From assembly GCA_002812745.2 (NCBI GenBank), contig NCSJ02000004.1:186001-250000 (forward strand): DNA of 64,000 bases, in the 5' to 3' direction. The notes under the pieces were generated by a model. That model worked only from the letters and a program-made list of their open reading frames with translations, did no database searches and was not told where the DNA came from. Below are positions 32,978-45,047 of the stretch, piece after piece. Position numbers and translations under genes: made by a program. The first letter of the stretch is position 1, and every line of letters begins with the position of its first letter. Source of the DNA: Scytalidium lignicola (taxonomy: Eukaryota; Ascomycota; Leotiomycetes).

Positions 32978-35303
32978 GTTTTTACCTCGTCCGATCTCTT
33001 CTTGGGTTAGACTAGGATCCAATGTTAAACTAACCAATATTGTGAATTAGGGATCAAGGGTCTTCTGGATGTGCTGTCCTGTGACTAGCCGGTCTTAGCT
33101 TTTGCATCATACTTTCCAGTTTGTGGATTATCTACCTTGGAAACGTACGCCAAGCTGAAGGGACTCTATGTGTGTATTTGTGAGGATGCACTGTATATCA
33201 GGATGAATTGGTCTACATGCGGTGCTCTAATGTCGTTTGTCTCTTTATGGAAGGCCATTTGTTAGATACGGGGTGTTTATTTGACTGCTCACTATTTAAA
33301 TGTAGCTATGTTATAGATCGAGACTGAGATAAGGGTATTTTATGCATAATCTAAAAATCCTAAAGGTTTGTAATTTGGATTTGGGTAGTATGAAATACTA
33401 TATAAGGAGTTGCTCCAAACGCGTAATTCTCCTGCTTAAATGCAAGAGCGTTAATGTTGCAATTGCGTGTCTATTCTTGGGTCATGTCTCAGTTCCCCTT
33501 TATGCGCATCGTCGATCACCCGCACAAATAAAAGTGTCATTGTCAAAGTCTGCTAAGGTTCAAGATATAGGTTTTAATTATCTGGCAAGATATTTACTTC
33601 ACATGCTTCCGCATCTAAGACACAAGTGAGCATGTAAATTTATAGTATATCGCTGCGTGCAGTATGATATTAGTATAGATTATGCAGTAAACCGATCCTT
33701 GCTTATCCAGCGAATGTAAGACATTCATACTTGCAATAAGTTACTTGTATTATGACAAACGAAGGGTGGGTCATAAGCTGTATACAGTGGCTATATATCA
33801 TTGTCAGAATTGCATGCGAGATGCCTTTGGGAAGATACCTTGATAAAGGAGGCAAATATGGGAAGGGGGAGTACGTCCTGTACTGCCTGGAGCGGCGGTG
33901 GCGATGGTAGGGGATCTTGAACGTTTCCTGTTCGCTGGGTCGAGACAGCTTCAAATGGTCTTGGGCCTGTAAGTGTTATCGCTACATCATACTTGGGCTA
34001 ATTGGCTTCCGTTGTGTACAGTAGCTCGATACACGAATGCGCAATCTCGTCTACCTACTGGGTTACAATTGGTGTGGTTGACATCATACTGCAAATCGTC
34101 AGCCTCACAAACTTCTTTTACTTTTCTAATGTCTGCCTATGAAACAAGGTGTTTTGTTCAAGTCAAAATAACGAATCTACTCCTTACCTCTTGGGACTGA
34201 AACAATGAGGATAACTATTGGAAAGCACGAAATCTTAGCTTATTCGGTGAACTCCTTTCGCTGTTAATAGGGGGAGCGTGCGTGGTGTTTGCTTTGTGCT
34301 TTCTCTCTGACGAGTGCATTCTTCGAGCACGTGCTAAAAGTGGCTTGGATAGGAAGGTTGACAGAAAGTTGATGATGAAACTGTTATATTATTATATTTG
34401 CGGAGGAAGAGAATACCATAGAACAACAGCAAGTAAATCATGGGAAAAGGGACATCACTACAATACTGTACAACGGATGGCCTTCAACCCAATATCTGAG
34501 ATCCAACATTATTATATATCTGATTCGGGTGTAACGTCCCGTGCTAGAATAAGCAATCTGAAAGTGGTCCTAAGGAAGGATGGCGTTGTGCAATACGAAA
34601 GGGATCTTTGCGAGCTTTTGGCGGCGCAGTAGATTTTTGTGGTGCACGACATTCATCACAGTCATGCTATGGACTGGCCGTCCCGGGTGTGGAGTGATCG
34701 CGCCGAAGTATTTGTTCGCAAGGTGGAAGATTCGACTGTCTTTTTTGTGGCCAAAAGACATGGCTTGGGCAACCTCCAGCTTATCCCCGACCACTCTCCG
34801 TGCGTGGGTGTTGCTGGGCGCGCCCTGCTTAGCGAGAAATCAAATTATTATTTCCTGCACCAGACGCAAATTCTCGATTTTGTTCCTTTGCACACCCTTT
34901 CTGCAACATCAGGAATTCATTTCCACCATATCTCGAACTCAACTCCGCCGGCGTCATCTTCTATTCTGTGGGAGATCAGATCGCGGCAGGATTAATACGC
35001 CTATCTACACTTTGTTAGAACGGCACGATCTTCGACAGTCTCCGGTGGTGACTGCGACAGTCATTCCTTGATTATTTATTCACAGCTTGTCATTTCACCT
35101 TGCACGAGGGAAGCGATTAAATTCGACCAACTCATCCAACTCCACTCCGCCACTTCACTTACCTTCTCAGAGTAGGTCAGATTCGATATCTGATCGACTT
35201 CCCTCAGAGGGCACGCCGAGTTCGTCGCGATAACGTCACAAAAATCCTTCCGCTAACCAACAACACGCAATAATACGACGTCGCCTTCGGCACTATTCAC
35301 CCT
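32978..35303. other. Long intergenic region upstream of eIF4G
   Basis: 2.3 kb with no convincing gene. Short ORFs (for example 34639-34995) lack domains. The last about 300 bp are C/T-rich and should include the eIF4G promoter and leader. Confidence 0.5.
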
Positions 35304-38300
35304 ATGACTTCTGTGTCTCAACAATCACAAATCCCAGCTCAGGCCTCAACCACCTCCAGCGCAGCGCAGTCGACTCCGTCGTACGCTTCTACCGCGAAAA
35401 AGGCAGTCTCGTCGCCACCGATCGCGACGGGCTCCTCTACACCATCCCCCGCCGTGGCTGTCGGAGGCTCTGTGCCGGTACAGCAACATGGGAAATCTGC
35501 GTCGATCTCGCCAGTGAATGGCAGACCACCGATATCTCCTGCTGTACCGGCTGTGGCTGCACCTGCTATCGTCCATAGCAGCTCTGCACCGAACGGCTCT
35601 GCAGCACATAGCCGTAAAAGTTCCGTGACCATAATTGCGAATGGTGGCCCTGTTGGAGGTTCTAAAGGCGGTATTCAATTCGGATCGATTACAGAGTCTA
35701 CGACTCCCACTCGCAGTGCTGCACAGATTGCCCAGCCAGTCTCAGCCCCTATCCCGATCCCGAGTAATCCCAGAGTAACCTCGCCGGCACAATCACCATC
35801 CCCTATTCCTCAACCATCTGCAAGTGGTGGGCGACCGCCTTCTGGACTGGCCCAACAAGGAAATGGTGTGCTCACCTTTGGTAGTCTTGGTGGCGACGGT
35901 GATGTGAGTTTTGCACCTTTATTTGCGGATCGAGTGCCTGCTAACTTGCATTCATAGCGTCATATGAGACAAACATCTTCTTCACAAGGCCCATTGACCC
36001 CTGGTAATCAAAGTGGTCACCTTCGCCGGGAATCATCACAATCTGTACAGAGCGATATGAGCAATCAAGGACCTGGCGGCCAGGGGCGTGGTGGCTATCC
36101 TCCTTTGCAAGCAGGCCGAGGACGTGGTGGATACAATCCACAATACCCGCAACAAATGGGCTACCCTCCTGCAGGTCCACCTTTCAGAGGCAATAATAAC
36201 CAAGGGCGGGGTGGTATGCCTACTCAATTCCAGGGTCAGGGACGCCCATATCCAAATTCACCACACCAAACCGCTCGCAGTCCCGCCATGTCAAACTCGA
36301 CCCCAGGCACTCCGAATATGAGTGCGGCGATACCGATGCCGAACCCACCGCAATATGCAAATTACTATAATCCACATATGCCACCACCACAAGTACATCA
36401 CCCCTCTACTTCAAAAAATCAGTCAACTGCTTCAAATCATAAGTTTCGCAGCAAAGGCAACAAACATAGGAATGAGAAGTCCTCAAACCAAAGCCGACCA
36501 AGAGAATCTACAAGGGAGCTCTTCGGTCACACTTATGGCACCAATGAGCCAATGCCAGTGCAGCCCATCAACAGACAGTTTGTTGCAAAGAATGGATTGA
36601 TGCACTTAGAGTGCCTAGAAAATGGTCATTATACGCATTCTGCGGATGATAATGTACCAGTACAAGCAAACTCCGGGCATCAATCTTCTGATCAAATCTC
36701 TTTCACACTTCCCCCACTTCCCCCTGTTCTTCCGTTCCCCCTTTCTCTCACAATTCCACAAATGGATTTCTCGCCCGAGAGTGGCAATTTTGATCAGTTT
36801 CTAACTTCGAGACAGAACTTTGCAGGTTATCCGCCTCAGGGTTTTGATAACCGCATGCCCATGCCCATGCAACCTACCCCGTATATGTATCCTCAAATGC
36901 AGTTTATGAACGGACCACAACAACCCCCGCAAAACGGCTTTCAGCAGGCTGGTTATATTGCGGGACAGTATGCTCAAGCACAGCCGATGACACGCAACTC
37001 TTCCCAAATTTCTGAACATAGACCTGCTTCAAGTATGGGACAGGCTCAGGCCCCTTCCGCTCCTGTTCCTCACACACATACTCCGCAGTCCAAGCCTGTT
37101 GGCGGCACATCTGCATTTACCATTCCAACTAGAGCGAATAAGGCCATTCAAATCAAGAGACCTGACGGTGAAGCTCTTGATGTCGAAAGCTTCAAGGCTC
37201 CCGCTTCTCCGGCCCCCAGCAATCGTACTAGAACCCCTCCAGTTGTGTCTACGCCAACCCCTCCGCCTAAATCCATGACCCCACAACATGGGCGATCTGA
37301 TAGTACTGCTCCTGCTAAAACGCAAGATCAGATTAAGGCAGAAATGATGGAGAAGGTGAAGGCTGCTGCCGCTGCCGAAGCAGACAAAGCTGCTGCCGAA
37401 GCAAAAGCAAAGGAAGAGGAGCAAGCTAAGCAAGAAGCAAAAGCAGCCGAGGAAGCCAAGGCTAAGGAAGAGACAGAAGCAAAAGCTGCAGCAGAGAAGG
37501 CGAAGCAGGAAGAAGAGGAAGAGTTCGAGCGGCAAATCCGAGAGATGGAAGAGGCCGAGGCAGAGCGGGAGAAGAAAGAGGCTGAAATTCTTGCTAAGCG
37601 CGCAGCTGAGAAGGAAGCGGCTGCTAAAGCAGACGCTGAGAAACGAGCCGCCGAAGCAGAGGAGAATGACCGCAAATTGCGTGATGCTGAACGCGAAATG
37701 GAACGTCTCGAGGATGAACGTGAGCGAAAGAGAGTCGAGGCCGAAGCAAAAGGTAAAAGTAGTAAGTCTAGCATTGAGACTGAATTAAAGAAAGCCTACA
37801 AAATCGACGCGAAGGATGAGGAGAAAGCTGCTCCTCTCACGCCTAGTACTCTGGCATCCAAATTATCCAATATGACTCTTGGTACTGAGAGTGGAGCGTC
37901 CACTCCAGCTTCCGATGATTCGATGGGACCACCTCCAAAACCAGCATCTACAGAGAAGCGATCTAAACCTCCGGCTCTCAACCTTGCTCCAATCAATACA
38001 AAGCCTGTCGAGCCTCCCCAACCAAGTGCTGCTCTTCAGTCGCTCAAGTCCGCTCGCTTCCTTACCATTATCAATCCCAGCCTTTACCCACCAAATATCA
38101 GCTCACCAAATCCTGCACTCAACACAGCAGCCAAGGGTCGAAGCTTCAAGTATGACAAAGAGTTTTTACTCCAGTTCCAAAAGGTATTCACCGAGAAGCC
38201 TTCATTGGAGTTTGAATCACAAATCAAATCCCTTATTGGTGATACGGATGGAGGCTCAGCAAGATCTTCTACTAGAACACCTTCAGGTATGGGTCCCAGA

Positions 38301-40196
38301 CAAGGATCGAATCGAAATGCAGCTTCGGGATATACCATGATGGGTACTTTCGGTGCCGTGGGTGGGAAAACGCTCCCGGCTGGGACTACTTCGGAACAAC
38401 GTTTTGCTATGTCTAATATGAGCCGGCCAACTGGTAGCAATCCTTTGGCTTCTTTCAACCGTCCTGGTGGAGCATTCCCCGGTGGTGCTGCCATGAATAG
38501 GACGCCCTCGAGCTCTAATATGGGAATGCCACACTCCCCGCGTCAGCAGAGCAAATCTCAACGGGGTGGCAATAGCAGCAGACGTGGCGACTACTCTGCA
38601 TCCGGTGGAAAATCTGAAGCACAGGCTGCGAAGACCATGCCTCTCACAGCCGGTATGGAACTTAAGCCTATTGAGGTTACAGCCAATGGCTGGAAGCCGA
38701 TTAGCGTTGGCGCTAACAGATCTGCCACGGGTGCTGCTGGACCTCCTCCTGGTGGACATATGGAACCCGATATGGTCCAGCGTAAGGTTAAAGCAGCACT
38801 CAATAAGATGACCCCGGAGAAGTTCGATAAGATCGCCGACCAAATCCTTGCCATTGCAGCACAATCAAAGGATGAGGCCGACGGACGAACACTGCGACAG
38901 GTTATTCAACTCACTTTCGAGAAAGCTACTGATGAAGCTCACTGGGCCTCTATGTACGCAAAATTCTGCAAGCGCATGTTAGAGACAATGAGTCCTGATA
39001 TTAAGGATGAGTCCATTCTGGATAAGAATGGTCATGTTGTCTCTGGCGGCAATCTCTTCCGGAAATACCTGCTCAATAGATGTCAGGAAGAGTTTGAGCG
39101 TGGTTGGAAGCTCAATCTCCCTGATAAGCCTGAGGGTGAACGTGGGGAGGAGAAGACCGAGGAAGCTGTTATGTTGTCAGATGAGTATTATACTGCTGCT
39201 GCTGCTAAACGACGTGGTCTTGGTTTGGTACAGTTCATCGGTGAGCTCTACAAGTTGAGCATGCTTACTGAACGTATTATGCATGAGTGTGTTAAGAAAC
39301 TTGTGGATTACACTGGTATTCCTGATGAAGCCGAAATTGAGTCGTTGACGAAGCTTCTCCGGACTATTGGTAGCAACTTAGACAGCACTGAGAAGGGCCG
39401 ACCTATGATGGATGTCTACTTCGCACGCATTCAAACTATGATTGATACTCCTGAATTACCCAGTCGCCTCCGGTTCATGCTTATGGATATCATAGACCTT
39501 CGTAGGAAGCGATGGGCCTCAAAAGAAAGCGACAAGGGCCCAAAGACACTTGAAGAAATTAGAGCTGAGGTATGTTATCATAGTATGCATTCGAGAATTA
39601 AGTTTATATCTAACACTATGTAGGCTGAGGCACAGGCTGCCCAGAAGGCTGCTGAGAACGCTCGTGGTGGCCAGCGTGGTGGTGGTGGTGGACGTATGCA
39701 GATGGGCAGAGGAGACTCACGAAACAACTTCAACCAATTCGGCAATCAGCCTCCGGTTGATTATCAAAAGAACACAGTTGGAATGGATGACCTACGCCGT
39801 CTTGCTAACAAAGGTGGCGCAAGCCGTCAAGCTAGCCAGCAGATGTCCTTCGGTCCCACCTCCATGTTCTCATCGCGCAGCAACAGCGGTCGCAAGATGG
39901 GACCTGGCGGTTCATTGAGCAGAGCAGGTGAAGATTCAGGAGCTTCATCAAGAACAGGCACACCTCCTCAACAAAAGGAGAAAGAATCTACAAGCTCGGC
40001 AAATGCGTTTAGGTAATTCCCCTAGCTGATACTTCTATCTGTCGCCTGCTAACATGGTTTTAGTCTGCTTGCAGGACTAGGTTCTGGTGAGACAGAGAAC
40101 CCAGCTTCTCCTCCCTCCACAACCGTCTCTCCTGAATTGACGAAAGCAACTCCTGCATCTGCAGGAAAGTCCGTTGATAAAGAGGGCCAGTCTTGA
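35304..40196 (+). CDS. eIF4G: Translation initiation factor eIF4G
   Basis: Scaffold of the cap-binding complex linking eIF4E, eIF4A and PABP in the cytoplasm. Exons 35304-35903, 35958-39569, 39624-40012 and 40064-40196, giving 1577 residues. The N-terminal 650 residues are disordered and rich in Ser, Pro, Gln and Gly, with RGG-like repeats (GQGRGGYPP, GRGRGGYNPQ). A long Ala/Glu/Lys coiled coil follows (about 660-830). The eIF4E-binding motif YDKEFLLQF (YxxxxL-phi) is near residue 931. The MIF4G HEAT domain (about 1135-1390) starts MVQRKVKAALNKMTPEKFDK and includes FCKRMLETMSPDI. A short basic/Gly-rich tail ends the protein. The segment encoded at 36,400-36,780 is compositionally unlike its flanks, so a small gene-model error there is possible. 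There is an N (40289) in the 3' UTR. Confidence 0.93.
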
Positions 40197-41444
40197 GCAT
40201 TCAATTCTAATAACTATGTTCAAGAAACCCCTTTTAATATCTCTGTATAGACAGACAACTGATCTTGCATTTGTGGCGGGCCCCATTCNAAAAAAAGTGT
40301 CTTAAAAGTTCTCTCTGTTCTCTCTGTTCTATCATGATACCTCACATCGAATCATAGACTACATTCCGTCACCAGATCTCTTCTTTGTTTTCTTGCACAT
40401 GTCTGGTATTGGTGCGTGGGAAGACGGTTTTATTTTTTTGTTTTTTTCTTCGTCTTAATGGTACTTTCTTGACTCATGGAGTGACCTCTCTCAGCAGGCA
40501 TCTCTGGCGAGTGGGAAGGAGATGAGTGAAAAGCCTGTGCCAATATTTCTGATTTCAGGTTGCTTTTCTAGAGATCTTGCAAAGGTCTCTTATTTAGCAT
40601 CCTTGCGTTGCATTTTCTGCGTTTGGCATTAATCTCAGCGATTTCTTGCTTGTCTCCTCTGTGGATGAATTGGCACGAATCGGTATCATGACCTTTCTTC
40701 TTTTATGTCTGGCTGGTAGGTCTTGTAATTTCGAGTTTCCAGCTCCGGAGGGTTGGTCCAGGACGGTGGGCATAGTGGGCCTGGGAAGGTTATTTCATTG
40801 TACTGGCCGGTCCTCCACCGGCTAGTATAGTGAGGGAAATGATGATAGCTTTGTACAAATATTTGATTAGTTCGATCATGCCAGCCAGTATCCACTACTG
40901 AATTAAGATCCTCCTTATGCTCTCGTGTTGTACTATGTTTTGTTCATATATATTTCGTTTTGGTCTCTCTAACTCTTTTCGTAGCTTATAATTACCATTG
41001 CTGCATGCTTTTCGACTAATAACATTTAGACAGCCCCTTGAACCTCTTATGGCTAAGAACATGTAGTTATTCTAAGCACTCTAGTTTCGTACCTAGCTTT
41101 TCCCAGTTGTGCCATGAGTATAAGTGAAGTTATAATAAACATCCGATCAAAGAATCACCTTACAGCTAACCCGCATACTGTTATAAAATACTAGATCTTA
41201 GTTGTTAAAATATAGATACTATAATTATGGGTAAATCATTTCCTCTTCAAAGACGTCACTTTTCATCCGAAAATGATTCAGATTTTTAATTAGATTTGGT
41301 TCATAATCTCTTCGTCTATTATGTATCGTACTGTTCGTGCGTAATATAATATGCTTCGTAAAAACTTCATAAAAAGCATCTGTATCAAGCCTGATTAAGT
41401 CTAGACTTATCTAGTTTTTAGGAAGGCATCAAGAGCGCGGCCAC
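40197..41444. other. Convergent 3' intergenic region (eIF4G / RAD26)
   Basis: 1.25 kb between two 3' ends, T-rich and without a recognisable gene. It probably contains the long 3' UTR of eIF4G on the left and the RAD26 terminator region on the right. Confidence 0.5.
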
Positions 41445-44400
41445 CTATTTGAACTCATCCCGTAAAACCCACCTTCCTCTCATTCGACTGGCCTGTCCTT
41501 TTTCTAACCTAGCAATCTCACCTAGCATATGCTTGAAATCGGCCGCCTGCTGAGGAGTTCTACACATCCGATCGAAATGATTCACTAGCGCCTGACTTGG
41601 AACAGAGCCGCCTTGGGCATTTATAAAATCTCTAATCAATTTCATAAAGTCTTTGCCTCTTGGTGCTCTCCCATTGTTGGTTGGTGTGCCAGATCTTGAG
41701 CGGTTAGGGCTGTTGGAACTTGAAATACCTTGCTTATTTGCAAGGTTTGCCAGAATACTAGTAGAGCTCGGTCCTGCCTGACGAATATTCATGGGCCTAC
41801 CTATAAATCCAAACTCACCAGTCCATGTTACAGTTCCTGGCTCTACTGCCTTTGCAACTTCACCAGCCCTACGCAACTCTGCAGCAGCTTCAGCGGCAAC
41901 CTTTCTAGCTTCACGTTCTATCATGCCTCGATCTGCCGAGATAATCTTCTTCCCGTTGATGATTTGGTCGTGTTCAAGGGCGCTGTGTACTCCAGACCTT
42001 GCAAATATGCCTTCCATGAGTCTTTGTTCTTCGGAAGAGGGTTTCTCTTCTTCTGGGTCACCCCGGAACTCTTCCAGACTAGCCACTCCAGTCAGATTGC
42101 GTACATAGACATTTGAGTCTCTATATTTCTGCTCTAATGACAGACCGGATTCAGCGTTATCCACACCAGGAACTCCCTGTTTAATTGTAGTAATTGAGGT
42201 ATCAGCTTCGTCTGCACTGATACCTTGAAGTTTACTACCGAACTGGACTTCTGTACCCTTGAACATCTCACCGGTCTCCGTCGTTTCAACATCTGTACCA
42301 CCAAGCGTAAACAGGTCATACAGATCCTTCATTTGAAAAGTCTGCCGCTGTTTTGGGTCTTTAAGGATCTTGTTGGTCAAGAACTGCTTGAATATTTGCC
42401 GATGATAGATCTTTTCTTCAATTGTCCCTGAAGTCATTAGACGATATATTGTGACTTCCTTCTTTTGTCCTAGCCGCCAAGCACGTTCGCGAGCCTGTAC
42501 ATCCGTTGATGGATTCCAGTCTGGATCGAATATAATTACTCGATTTGCACCTGTCAAGTTAACGCCAAGGCCGCCAACTTTTGTGGTGAGGAGAAAGACG
42601 TGAAGTCCAGGATCATTGTTAAATTGATCAACTAAACTTTGCCTCTCCCTAATATTAGTAGATCCATCCATACGAAGATATCTAAAGTCGTCAAGGCCCT
42701 TCATATAATCTTCAATGATATTCAGCATTTGCACACTTTGACTAAAGAGTAAAGTCTTATGGCCAAAACGCTTCCACATTTCTAATAATGCTTTAACGAC
42801 CTGCATCTTTCCAGACTTATTTGGGTTTCCCCACTTATATCCTGGCTTGTTTTTTAGTCCTGGATCTAATAGATCTGGATGATTGCAAATTTTGCGAAGA
42901 ATATCGATCCCGTATAATGACTGCCGTTTGTGATTCAAGATAGACGTCATTTCATCAGAAGCTAAAAACCTCTCATATGCCTCTCGTTGCGATTTTGTGA
43001 GTTTACAGAAAAGAACCTGTTCACTCTTTTTTGGTAGATCCGCTGCAACATCAACTTTCAGTCGCTGTAAGAGGTAAGGACTAATGACCGCCTTCAGAGT
43101 TTCTGCACACTTAGTAGCAGTAATAATTTGCAGGTTCGTTGCATTTGCGTAACCACCTAGCTTGATTGGCACTTCAAATGCCTGCCGGAAATTCACTAGA
43201 GTGCCCAACCGCATAGGGAAAACAAAATCAAACAAAGACCAAAGTTCAACGAGATTGTTTTGCATTGGAGTACCGGACAGAATAATTCGATTGGAGGTCC
43301 TTAGTTCCTTGCAGTATATCGTAATAGCTGTATTTGGGTTTCGAATCTTATGGCCCTCATCGAGTACAGCGTACCCCCAGTCAACCGGAATAAGCACATC
43401 ACTGTAAGTCTGGAGTCCGGCATAAGTTGTAACTAGGACATGGCCATTTTGGACGACTCTATCCACAATCCGTTTTGCTGATTTCGATGACTTCGATGAT
43501 TTCGCTGGCTTCTTATCTGTGCCCCATATTTCCTCTTCCTCTTCCTCTTCCATTCGACCCTCGTTCCGGACATTGAGCATGCCACTACCGGAGCTGTGAA
43601 GGATTGAGACTCGAAGAGGGGGCCACCAGCGATGAAATTCGTTAACCCATTGTTGTAATACTGTCGCTGGAGCCACAATAATAACAGGTTTGGTGAGTTT
43701 CTTGCTGTAATGTAGGCCTGCTATAAACGATATTATTTGTATGGTTTTTCCAAGACCCATCTCATCACCTACGATACCACCGACCTGTTGAGCATATAAC
43801 TCCCCCAGCCACTGAACACCCGTTTTTTGATAGTCAAATAAAGCTGGGTATATATCACCAGGAAGCCTGATACCATTGTCGAGCTGATGATCTAGTGCAT
43901 TCGGACATTCTTTAAACCATTCTCCATCGTTTTCATCATCATGAGTGCCTTCGATTGGATACTGTTGACGCTTTCGAAGCCGGGCACCGCTTCTCTTATC
44001 TACCCACTCGCGAAGTCTTGCCTGATACATTTGTTCATTTCCATCATCAATGCTAGTAAGGTCTATTTTCCCTTCTGCGGTATGTTTCGCCTTACTCGGT
44101 CGCTTCTTGGAAGTTTTATCAGTCAAAAGTTGATCCTCCATCTCTTCCTCTAAATCTTCTGTAAACTCATCGAGATCTGCGTCGGAGACCTCGAGACTAA
44201 AGTCTGCATCTATGTCTAGAGAAGATTCATGTGCAGAAGCTCTTGGTTCTGCTTTCTCTACTTTTATTTTCTTGCGAGGGCGTAAAGAGAACTCACTCTC
44301 GGGGGAAACGAACTCGTTCACTTCGGTGTCTGCAAACCCTGGTGCTCGGAGATTCTGATGTGACTGTGGGCCTGCATTCTCAACAGTAGCGATATCATCA

Positions 44401-45047
44401 GCCTCTTCTTCTGCATCTAGAAGAACCTCAGACAAGTTTCCTGCTACATCGCCAACTCCACTTGTAGGCATATGCGAAAATGGAGTAATCTTTCCAGTAC
44501 GAATGAGAAAATCTCTTCTACTCTCATTAGGCAACCTCTTATTCCCTCCAATTATGTCGGCCTCCTCATGCTCTTGAGTACTATCATGCTGGTGCCTTTC
44601 ATCTATTCGCCTTTGAATTTCAACAATATCATTCTTAAGTCTCGCAATATCCGCCTCGATCCGATTGATTTCCTCTGTACAACGCTTCTGTACAAGGGGG
44701 TTATTTCCAAGAGTATTCAAACGTTGTCTTTGTATTTGTCTTTGACCTTCGAGTTTGTCAATGCTGTTATTGACCTTGTCGATTCGCTTCTGATCCCGCT
44801 CGTCCTCTTGTTCAATCATAACCAAATTGGCGTGATGCGTGATGTCCCTCTCCAACTCATCCTGATCTCGAACACCTTCAGTTAAATCCTTTAGAGCGGT
44901 TGCTTCGTCCATAGTTGGTGTATCCGTAATTTCCACTTCCTCCTTGGGCATCTCAGCTGCGGTACCCGGGAAATCTTCATTAATTTGCTCTAACCCCTCA
45001 CTACCCGGACCAGACATTGCCTCATTACAATCCTTTGAAGAATCCAT
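41445..45047 (-). CDS. RAD26: Rad26/CSB DNA-dependent ATPase for transcription-coupled repair
   Basis: SNF2-family ATPase (CSB/ERCC6, S. cerevisiae Rad26) that acts on RNA polymerase II stalled at DNA lesions. One uninterrupted exon of 1200 residues; the start is the ATG at 45047 (MDSSKDCNEAMS), since the frame upstream has no ATG. The N-terminus has a coiled coil (about 65-160). SNF2 motifs follow: DYQKTGVQWLGELY, Walker A GDEMGLGKT, motif II written as DEGH (AVLDEGHKIRNP), SGTPMQNNLVELWSL, and in lobe 2 LLFSQSVQMLNIIEDY, TTKVGGLGVNLTGANRVI and RAWRLGQKKEV. The C-terminal region has a conserved GVHSALEHDQI segment and a winged-helix-like end (LVNHFDRMC). Long intronless structure is common for this gene. 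It is divergent from YAK1. Confidence 0.94.
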   Translation of the reverse strand: MDSSKDCNEAMSGPGSEGLEQINEDFPGTAAEMPKEEVEITDTPTMDEATALKDLTEGVRDQDELERDITHHANLVMIEQEDERDQKRIDKVNNSIDKLEGQRQIQRQRLNTLGNNPLVQKRCTEEINRIEADIARLKNDIVEIQRRIDERHQHDSTQEHEEADIIGGNKRLPNESRRDFLIRTGKITPFSHMPTSGVGDVAGNLSEVLLDAEEEADDIATVENAGPQSHQNLRAPGFADTEVNEFVSPESEFSLRPRKKIKVEKAEPRASAHESSLDIDADFSLEVSDADLDEFTEDLEEEMEDQLLTDKTSKKRPSKAKHTAEGKIDLTSIDDGNEQMYQARLREWVDKRSGARLRKRQQYPIEGTHDDENDGEWFKECPNALDHQLDNGIRLPGDIYPALFDYQKTGVQWLGELYAQQVGGIVGDEMGLGKTIQIISFIAGLHYSKKLTKPVIIVAPATVLQQWVNEFHRWWPPLRVSILHSSGSGMLNVRNEGRMEEEEEEEIWGTDKKPAKSSKSSKSAKRIVDRVVQNGHVLVTTYAGLQTYSDVLIPVDWGYAVLDEGHKIRNPNTAITIYCKELRTSNRIILSGTPMQNNLVELWSLFDFVFPMRLGTLVNFRQAFEVPIKLGGYANATNLQIITATKCAETLKAVISPYLLQRLKVDVAADLPKKSEQVLFCKLTKSQREAYERFLASDEMTSILNHKRQSLYGIDILRKICNHPDLLDPGLKNKPGYKWGNPNKSGKMQVVKALLEMWKRFGHKTLLFSQSVQMLNIIEDYMKGLDDFRYLRMDGSTNIRERQSLVDQFNNDPGLHVFLLTTKVGGLGVNLTGANRVIIFDPDWNPSTDVQARERAWRLGQKKEVTIYRLMTSGTIEEKIYHRQIFKQFLTNKILKDPKQRQTFQMKDLYDLFTLGGTDVETTETGEMFKGTEVQFGSKLQGISADEADTSITTIKQGVPGVDNAESGLSLEQKYRDSNVYVRNLTGVASLEEFRGDPEEEKPSSEEQRLMEGIFARSGVHSALEHDQIINGKKIISADRGMIEREARKVAAEAAAELRRAGEVAKAVEPGTVTWTGEFGFIGRPMNIRQAGPSSTSILANLANKQGISSSNSPNRSRSGTPTNNGRAPRGKDFMKLIRDFINAQGGSVPSQALVNHFDRMCRTPQQAADFKHMLGEIARLEKGQASRMRGRWVLRDEFK

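Noticed and set aside
34580..35071. Overlapping ORFs of 118-163 codons upstream of eIF4G
   Set aside because: Two frames are open over the same interval, no motifs, and the position suits a promoter/leader.
37029..37774. Long minus-strand ORFs inside eIF4G
   Set aside because: Antisense shadow of the Ala/Glu/Lys coiled coil; gives Leu/Ser/Phe-rich nonsense.
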